Shown here: piece by piece, positions 59,091 through 64,000 of the stretch
Numbering within the stretch: position 1 is the first letter of the stretch
How the letters are laid out: every line of letters begins with the position of its first letter
Assembly (NCBI RefSeq): GCF_001665575.1
Contig: NZ_LZSU01000035.1
Location: 43,088-107,087, forward strand
Length of the DNA stretch: 64,000 nucleotides
From: Mycobacterium sp. 852013-51886_SCH5428379
Lineage (GTDB): Bacteria; Actinomycetota; Actinomycetes; Mycobacteriales; Mycobacteriaceae
Direction: 5' to 3'
The notes under the pieces: model-generated
Seen by the model: only the letters and a program-made list of their open reading frames with translations
What the model was told of the DNA's origin: nothing
Database searches by the model: none
Program-made: the position numbers and the translations under genes

Positions 59091-59570
59091 CTAGCCGTGG
59101 GTGCCGGGGCCGATGTTGCGGGCCGGGCGGATCCGCAGATCGTGGACGTACTCGGCGGGGGCGCCGGCGATCTCCGCCGCATCGGCCATAACCCCGATAT
59201 ACCGCGCCGACGGCAGCCCGCCCTCCCAGGCGTCGACGACGTAGAGCCAGGCCAGCACCGGTTCGGTGTCGGTATCAGTAGTCAGGGGATGGATGCGGCA
59301 GCGGATCTTCTTGTGGATGCCGAGCTCGGAACCCTCCCAGCGGTCGAGGGTCTCCTCGTCCTCCTTGGTCACGTCGTAGAGCACGACGAAGACCTTGCTC
59401 AGCGGATCCTCGACGACCGTGGCGAGCGCACCCTCCCAGCCGATGTCCTCGCCGCCGAACGTCAACCGCCAGCCGTGCAGCCAGCCGGTGCCCGCCATCG
59501 GGGAATGCGGTGCGCGCTCCATCATCTGTTCGGGATGCATGTTGGAGCCGTACGCGGCGTAGAGCGGCAC
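59091..59570 (-). CDS. Gamma-glutamylcyclotransferase-fold protein
   Basis: The 159-residue GGCT-like protein has the N-terminal YAAYGSNM glycine loop that binds substrate, TGWLHGWRLTFGGEDIGWEGALATVVEDP and VFVVLYDVTKEDEETLDRWEG with a candidate catalytic Glu. Substrate is not certain; the family acts on gamma-glutamyl amines and glutathione-like compounds. GTG 59570 gives the same length as Rv3304. It is divergent from lpdA. Confidence 0.85.
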   Translation of the reverse strand: MPLYAAYGSNMHPEQMMERAPHSPMAGTGWLHGWRLTFGGEDIGWEGALATVVEDPLSKVFVVLYDVTKEDEETLDRWEGSELGIHKKIRCRIHPLTTDTDTEPVLAWLYVVDAWEGGLPSARYIGVMADAAEIAGAPAEYVHDLRIRPARNIGPGTHG

Positions 59571-59651
59571 GGTAGGAGAGCTTAACCCTCGGCCGTAGCA
59601 CCGCATCACCGCCGGACATCATGATCGAACCGGGCCGGATAGATTAGGACC

Positions 59652-61064
59652 GTGACAACCAGGATCGTCATCATCGGCGGCGGCCCCGCCGGCTACGAAG
59701 CAGCCCTGGTGGCCGCAGGCAGCGGTCCGGATGTTCAAGTCACGGTCGTCGACTCCGACGGCGTCGGTGGCGCGTGCGTGCTCTACGACTGCGTGCCGTC
59801 GAAGACGTTCATCGCCTCCACCGGCGTGCGCACCGAATTGCGCCGCGCATCCGGCCTCGGATTCGACATCAGCATCGAGGACGCCAAGATCTCGCTGCCC
59901 GACATCCACAACCGCGTCAAGACGCTGGCCCGTTCGCAGTCCGCCGACATCGGCAGCCAGCTGCTGCGCGAAGGCGTCACCGTCATCGGCGGCCGCGGGG
60001 AACTGGTCGACGACGTCCCGGGCATGGCGCATCACCGCGTGCGGGTGACCACCAACGACGGCAAGACCGGCGTGCTCAAAGCCGACGTGGTCCTGATCGC
60101 GACAGGCGCCAGCCCCCGGGTGCTGCCCAATGCCGAACCCGACGGCGAGCGCATCCTGACGTGGCGCCAGCTCTACGACCTCACCGAGCTGCCCGACCAC
60201 CTGATCATCGTCGGCTCAGGCGTCACCGGCGCCGAATTCTGCAACGCCTACACCGAACTCGGGGTGACGGTGACCGTGGTCGCCAGCCGCGACCAGATCC
60301 TGCCGCACGAGGACAGCGACGCCGCCGCGGCGCTCGAGGAGGTGTTCGCCGAACGCGGGGTGACGCTGATCAAGAACGCCCGCGCGCAATCGGTGACCCG
60401 CACCGAGAGCGGGGTGAAGGTGGCCATCGCCGACGGCCGCACCGTCGAGGGCAGCCACGCACTGATGACCGTGGGGTCGGTGCCGAACACCTCGGGCCTG
60501 GGCCTGGAGCGGGTCGGCGTCGAGTTGGCCCCGGGTGGGTACATCCCGGTCGACCGGGTCTCGCGCACGCCGGCGTCGGGCATCTACGCCGCGGGCGACT
60601 GCACCGGGCTGCTGCCGTTGGCGTCGGTGGCCGCCATGCAGGGCCGCATCGCGATGTACCACGCACTGGGCGAGGGCGTCGCCCCGATCCGGCTGCGCAC
60701 CGTCGCCTCGGCCACCTTTACCCGCCCCGAGATCGCCGCCGTCGGCATCCCGCAGAGCGCCATCGACGACGGCAGCGTCCCGGCCCGGACCCTGATGCTC
60801 CCGCTCAACACCAACGCCCGCGCCAAGATGTCGCTGCTGCGGCACGGTTTCGTGAAGATCTTCTGCCGGCCGGCGACGGGTGTGGTGATCGGCGGCGTCG
60901 TGGTCGCGCCCATCGCCTCGGAGCTGATCCTGCCGATCGCGCTGGCGGTACAGAACCGCATCTCGGTGACCGACCTGGCGCAAACGCTGTCGGTGTACCC
61001 GTCGCTGTCGGGTTCGATCGTCGAGGCCGGACGCCGGTTGATGGCGCACGACGATCTGGATTAG
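59652..61064 (+). CDS. lpdA: NAD(P)H quinone reductase, lipoamide-dehydrogenase family (LpdA)
   Basis: The 470-residue FAD disulfide-reductase-fold protein has FAD motif IVIIGGGPAGYEAALVA, redox loop GGACVLYDCVPSKT (Cys42, Cys47), NAD motif LIIVGSGVTGAEFCNAYTELG and FAD motif IYAAGDCTGLLPLASVAAMQGR. The C-terminal segment reads YPSLSGS where true lipoamide dehydrogenases have HPTLSE, so the catalytic His-Glu pair is missing. That fits Rv3303c, which reduces quinones. GTG 59652 start. Likely upstream partner of glpD, 88 bases on. Confidence 0.9.
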   Translation: MTTRIVIIGGGPAGYEAALVAAGSGPDVQVTVVDSDGVGGACVLYDCVPSKTFIASTGVRTELRRASGLGFDISIEDAKISLPDIHNRVKTLARSQSADIGSQLLREGVTVIGGRGELVDDVPGMAHHRVRVTTNDGKTGVLKADVVLIATGASPRVLPNAEPDGERILTWRQLYDLTELPDHLIIVGSGVTGAEFCNAYTELGVTVTVVASRDQILPHEDSDAAAALEEVFAERGVTLIKNARAQSVTRTESGVKVAIADGRTVEGSHALMTVGSVPNTSGLGLERVGVELAPGGYIPVDRVSRTPASGIYAAGDCTGLLPLASVAAMQGRIAMYHALGEGVAPIRLRTVASATFTRPEIAAVGIPQSAIDDGSVPARTLMLPLNTNARAKMSLLRHGFVKIFCRPATGVVIGGVVVAPIASELILPIALAVQNRISVTDLAQTLSVYPSLSGSIVEAGRRLMAHDDLD

Positions 61065-61152
61065 GCCCGACGACAGCGTTGGAGTCGGGCAAATCCGGCA
61101 GCGCCACGTAGCCTGGACACGACCCGTACCGACGAGTAACCAGGAGTCAGGC

Positions 61153-62886
61153 GTGCGCGAACCCGGCAACGACCAGACCCTTCTCGGCCCTGACCAGCGC
61201 ACCGAGGCCTGGCAGCGGCTCGGCAGCGAGCAGTTCGACGTCGTCGTCATCGGCGGGGGAGTAGTCGGCGCCGGCGCCGCCCTCGATGCGGCCACCCGGG
61301 GTCTGAAGGTCGCGCTGGTGGAGGCCCGCGACTTCGCCTCCGGCACCTCGAGCCGCAGCAGCAAGATGTTCCACGGCGGGCTGCGCTATCTCGAACAGCT
61401 CGAATTCGGTCTGGTGCGGGAGGCGCTGCACGAACGCGAACTCTCACTGACCACGCTGGCGCCGCATCTGGTCAAACCGCTGCCGTTCCTGTTCCCGCTG
61501 ACCAATCGGATTTGGGAGCGGCCCTACATCGCCGCGGGAATCTTCCTCTACGACCAGCTCGGCGGCGCGAAAAGCGTTCCCGCGCAGAAACATCTGACCA
61601 AAGCCGGCGCACTGCGGCTGGCGCCCGGCCTCAAGCGCAGTTCGCTCATCGGTGGAATCCGGTACTACGACACCGTCGTCGACGACGCCCGGCACACCAT
61701 GATGGTGGCCCGCACGGCCGCCCACTACGGCGCGGTGGTGCGCACCTCGACGCAGGTGGTCAACATGTTGCGCGAAGGCGACCGCGTGATCGGGGTCGTC
61801 GTGCGCGACAGCGAGGACGGCGCGGTCACCGAGGTCCGCGGTCACGTGGTGGTCAACGCCACCGGGGTGTGGACCGACGAGATCCAGGCGCTGTCGAAGG
61901 AACGCGGCCGGTTCCGGGTACGGGCGTCGAAGGGCGTGCACGTCGTCGTACCCCGCGACCGCATCGTCAGCGAGGTCGCGATCATCCTGCGCACGGAGAA
62001 CTCGGTGCTGTTCGTCATCCCGTGGGGCACGCACTGGATCATCGGCACCACTGACACCGACTGGAATCTCGACCTCGCCCATCCGGCGGCCACCAAGGCC
62101 GACATCGACTACATCCTCGGCACCGTCAACACGGTGCTGGCCACACCTTTGACCCACGATGACATCGACGGTGTCTACGCCGGGCTGCGGCCGCTGCTGG
62201 CGGGGGAGAGCGAGGAGACCTCGAAGCTGTCCCGCGAGCACGCCGTCGCCGTACCCGCCCCCGGCCTGGTCGCGATCGCCGGCGGCAAGTACACCACCTA
62301 TCGCGTGATGGCCGAGGACGCGATCGACGCGGCCGCCGAATTCGTACCGACCCGGGTGGCCCCGTCGATCACCGAGAAGGTGCCGCTGATGGGCGCCGAC
62401 GGCTATTTCGCGCTGATAAACCAGACCCAGCACGTCGGTGAGCAGAACGGTCTGCACCCCTATCGGGTGCGTCATCTGCTGGACCGGTACGGCTCGCTGA
62501 TCGGGGAGGTGCTGGCGCTGGCGGAGGATCGGCCCGAACTCCTCACGCCCATCACCGAGGCGCCGGTCTATCTGAAGGTGGAGGCGGCCTACGCGGTCGT
62601 GGCCGAGGGCGCGCTGCATCTGGAGGACATCCTGTCGCGGCGGATGCGTATCTCGATCGAGTATCCGCACCGCGGGGTGGATTGCGCGCGTGAGGTCGCC
62701 GAGGTGGTCGCCCCGCTGCTGGGCTGGAGCGCCGAGGATGTCGACCGCGAGGTGGACACCTACTGCGCCCGGGTCGACGCCGAGGTGCGCAGCCAGCAGC
62801 AGCCCGACGACGAGTCCGCCGACGCGCTGCGCGCCGCGGCCCCGGAGGCACGCGCGGAGATCCTCGAGCCGGTGCCGTTGACGTGA
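61153..62886 (+). CDS. glpD2: Glycerol-3-phosphate dehydrogenase
   Basis: Respiratory FAD enzyme, 577 residues: VVIGGGVVGAGAALDAATRGLKVALVEARDFASGTSSRSSKMFHGGLRYLE is the family N terminus, with GGIRYYDTVVDDARHTMMVARTA, PWGTHWIIGTTDTDW and GGKYTTYRVMAEDAIDAA. It oxidises glycerol-3-phosphate to DHAP and reduces menaquinone at the membrane. GTG 61153 has a CCAGGAG site. Its TGA overlaps the pseudouridine synthase GTG. Confidence 0.94.
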   Translation: MREPGNDQTLLGPDQRTEAWQRLGSEQFDVVVIGGGVVGAGAALDAATRGLKVALVEARDFASGTSSRSSKMFHGGLRYLEQLEFGLVREALHERELSLTTLAPHLVKPLPFLFPLTNRIWERPYIAAGIFLYDQLGGAKSVPAQKHLTKAGALRLAPGLKRSSLIGGIRYYDTVVDDARHTMMVARTAAHYGAVVRTSTQVVNMLREGDRVIGVVVRDSEDGAVTEVRGHVVVNATGVWTDEIQALSKERGRFRVRASKGVHVVVPRDRIVSEVAIILRTENSVLFVIPWGTHWIIGTTDTDWNLDLAHPAATKADIDYILGTVNTVLATPLTHDDIDGVYAGLRPLLAGESEETSKLSREHAVAVPAPGLVAIAGGKYTTYRVMAEDAIDAAAEFVPTRVAPSITEKVPLMGADGYFALINQTQHVGEQNGLHPYRVRHLLDRYGSLIGEVLALAEDRPELLTPITEAPVYLKVEAAYAVVAEGALHLEDILSRRMRISIEYPHRGVDCAREVAEVVAPLLGWSAEDVDREVDTYCARVDAEVRSQQQPDDESADALRAAAPEARAEILEPVPLT

Positions 62887-63734
62887 TCGCCCCGCTGCCG
62901 CAGCGGGACGGTCTGGGTCCGGCCCGGGTGCGGTTACGGGGCGGGGCGGTTCTGGTGGAACTGGCGAGTCGATTCGGCGAGGCGGCGGCGGCGAAAGTGC
63001 TTGCCGGAGAAGTAGTCACCGCCGACGGTAGTCCGGTGACGGCGGGCACGGTGCTGCCGCCGGGCGCGTATGTCTGGCTGTACCGAGATCTGCCCGACGA
63101 GGTCGAGGTGCCGTTCGACCTCCCGCTGCTGTACCGCGACGACGATCTGGTGGTTGTCGACAAACCGCACTTCCTGTCGACCATGCCGCGCGGCAGACAC
63201 GTCGCGCAGACCGCGCTGGTCCGGCTGCGCCGCGAATTGGCACTACCCGAGCTGAGCCCGGCACACCGGCTGGACCGGTTGACCGCGGGGGTGCTGATGT
63301 TCACCACCCGACGCGAGGTCCGCGGCCGCTTCCAGACCCTGTTCGCGCGCGGACTTATACGCAAGTCCTACCTCGCGCGCTCCGGCCTCCGCACCGACAC
63401 CGCGCTCCCCGTCATGGTGCGCAGCCGAATCGTCAAGCACCGCGGGCAGTTACAGGCAGTCGAGGAGGACGGCGAGCCCAACGCCGAGACCCTCGTCGAA
63501 CACGTCGACGGCGATCTCTACCGGCTGACCCCGCGCACCGGCCGCACGCACCAGCTACGGGTGCACATGGCCGCCCTCGGTATGCCGCTGCGCAACGATC
63601 CGCTCTACCCGGACATCATCGACGTCGCACCCGACGACTTCAGCAGACCGCTGCAACTGCTCGCCCAGCGCATCGAGTTCGACGATCCCGTCACCGGCCT
63701 GCACCGGTGTTTCGTCAGTCGGCGCACTCTCTGA
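62883..63734 (+). CDS. RluA-family pseudouridine synthase
   Basis: The 283-residue pseudouridine synthase has the RluA signature HRLDRLTAGVLMF with catalytic Asp, plus DDLVVVDKPHFLSTMPRG and TPRTGRTHQLRVHMAALGMPLRNDPLYP. The first ~70 residues form an S4-like extension. Whether it acts on tRNA or rRNA is unclear. GTG 62883 is coupled to glpD. It matches Rv3300c; phoY1, which lies between the two in M. tuberculosis, is absent here. Confidence 0.88.
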   Translation: MIAPLPQRDGLGPARVRLRGGAVLVELASRFGEAAAAKVLAGEVVTADGSPVTAGTVLPPGAYVWLYRDLPDEVEVPFDLPLLYRDDDLVVVDKPHFLSTMPRGRHVAQTALVRLRRELALPELSPAHRLDRLTAGVLMFTTRREVRGRFQTLFARGLIRKSYLARSGLRTDTALPVMVRSRIVKHRGQLQAVEEDGEPNAETLVEHVDGDLYRLTPRTGRTHQLRVHMAALGMPLRNDPLYPDIIDVAPDDFSRPLQLLAQRIEFDDPVTGLHRCFVSRRTL

Positions 63735-63784
63735 ACGCCTGCGGACGCGGCGATTACGGCGAAGTCCCTACGGATGACGCGTCG

Positions 63785-64000
63785 ATGACGCAACATGGGC
63801 GGGTGCGAAGAATGTGGTCGTATTCCGGAGCCGGCGCGGTTGCGCTGATGTTCGCCGCCGGCCTCACGCCAGTGGTTCCGACGGCGCACGCCACGTTGTG
63901 CGCGTCGGTCGGCGGACGGTTCGTCGACGTCAGCGGATGCTCCGATCCCCTGGCATATCTGAACGACGCGCTGCCGCCACCCCCTCTCTTATACACATCT
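63785..64000 (+). CDS. Putative secreted protein, N-terminal part (runs off the end)
   Basis: An open frame begins with ATG 63785 or, more likely, GTG 63803 (MRRMWSYSGAGAVALMFAAG...), a basic n-region and hydrophobic core ending VVPTAHA, a signal peptidase I site. The mature start ATLCASVGGRFVDVSGC has two cysteines that could pair. It has no stop before base 64000, but the last five codons are probably adapter sequence, so the true continuation is unknown. Family not recognised. Confidence 0.5.
   Translation, partial: MTQHGRVRRMWSYSGAGAVALMFAAGLTPVVPTAHATLCASVGGRFVDVSGCSDPLAYLNDALPPPPLLYTS
63985..64000. other. Probable sequencing-adapter remnant (Tn5 mosaic end)
   Basis: TCTCTTATACACATCT, the final 16 bases, is identical to the inner 16 bases of the 19-bp Tn5 mosaic end used in tagmentation libraries. 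It is AT-rich in a GC-rich context and ends exactly at the window end. It is best treated as artefact, not genome. Confidence 0.8.

Overview
This is a 64 kb, GC-rich stretch of a mycobacterial chromosome, most likely a fast-growing Mycolicibacterium. The evidence is gene content and order. Recalled from M. tuberculosis H37Rv, and not searched here, the window follows roughly Rv3366 to Rv3300c: spoU/trmL, the Rv3365c-Rv3361c conservon with mfpA, folD, metX-metC, trpS, dacB1, sdhCDAB, cdd-deoA-add, pmmB, deoD, amiB1/amiA1, lpdA and glpD2. GTG starts, 4-nt stop/start overlaps and high third-position GC are typical. I saw no tRNA, rRNA, CRISPR array, prophage or intact insertion sequence. No gene-free gap exceeds 300 bases.

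Layout: 1-5.3 kb holds trmL, a methyltransferase and the mfp conservon (sensor kinase, Roadblock, DUF742, GTPase, MfpA). 5.4-13 kb is an accessory stretch: transglutaminase, lipase, rhomboid-like protein, AraC regulator, an Rv1747-like FHA-ABC exporter and an Old Yellow Enzyme. 13-26 kb is mostly core: folD, the metC-metX sulfur operon behind a probable SAM-IV riboswitch, monomeric icd, xth, trpS, a YihY protein and an SMR pump. 26-38.6 kb holds dacB1, an amine catabolic module (Lrp, aminotransferase, SMP-30, aldehyde dehydrogenase), a large LuxR/MalT-like regulator with an amino acid permease and a universal stress protein, and an AI-2E family permease. 38.65-40.54 kb is a small TetR/glycosyltransferase insert bounded by a perfect 20-bp direct repeat, one copy of which is the 3' end of sdhB. 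40.5-47.1 kb is sdhCDAB and cdd-deoA-add. 47.1-54.2 kb holds an Rv3311-like gene, a small type VII-like module (EspC-like protein, WXG plus NlpC/P60 hydrolase, YbaB-like protein), a phosphohexomutase, a MarR/AbrB cassette and deoD. 54.2-63.7 kb holds two M20 peptidases, a DUF559 protein, a DUF4032 protein, a GGCT-fold protein, lpdA, glpD and an RluA-type pseudouridine synthase, with three copies of an inverted-repeat element.

Functional groups: purine and pyrimidine salvage (cdd, deoA, add, deoD, a phosphopentomutase-like enzyme) is spread over 10 kb. Methionine synthesis is probably feedback-controlled by S-adenosylmethionine. Succinate and glycerol-3-phosphate dehydrogenases feed the respiratory chain. 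The most unusual items are the direct-repeat TetR/glycosyltransferase insert with its truncated glycosyltransferase, the WXG-NlpC/P60 module, the MarR/AbrB cassette with two same-geometry operators, the repeat family at 56.6-59.1 kb, and a probable sequencing-adapter remnant at the last 16 bases.
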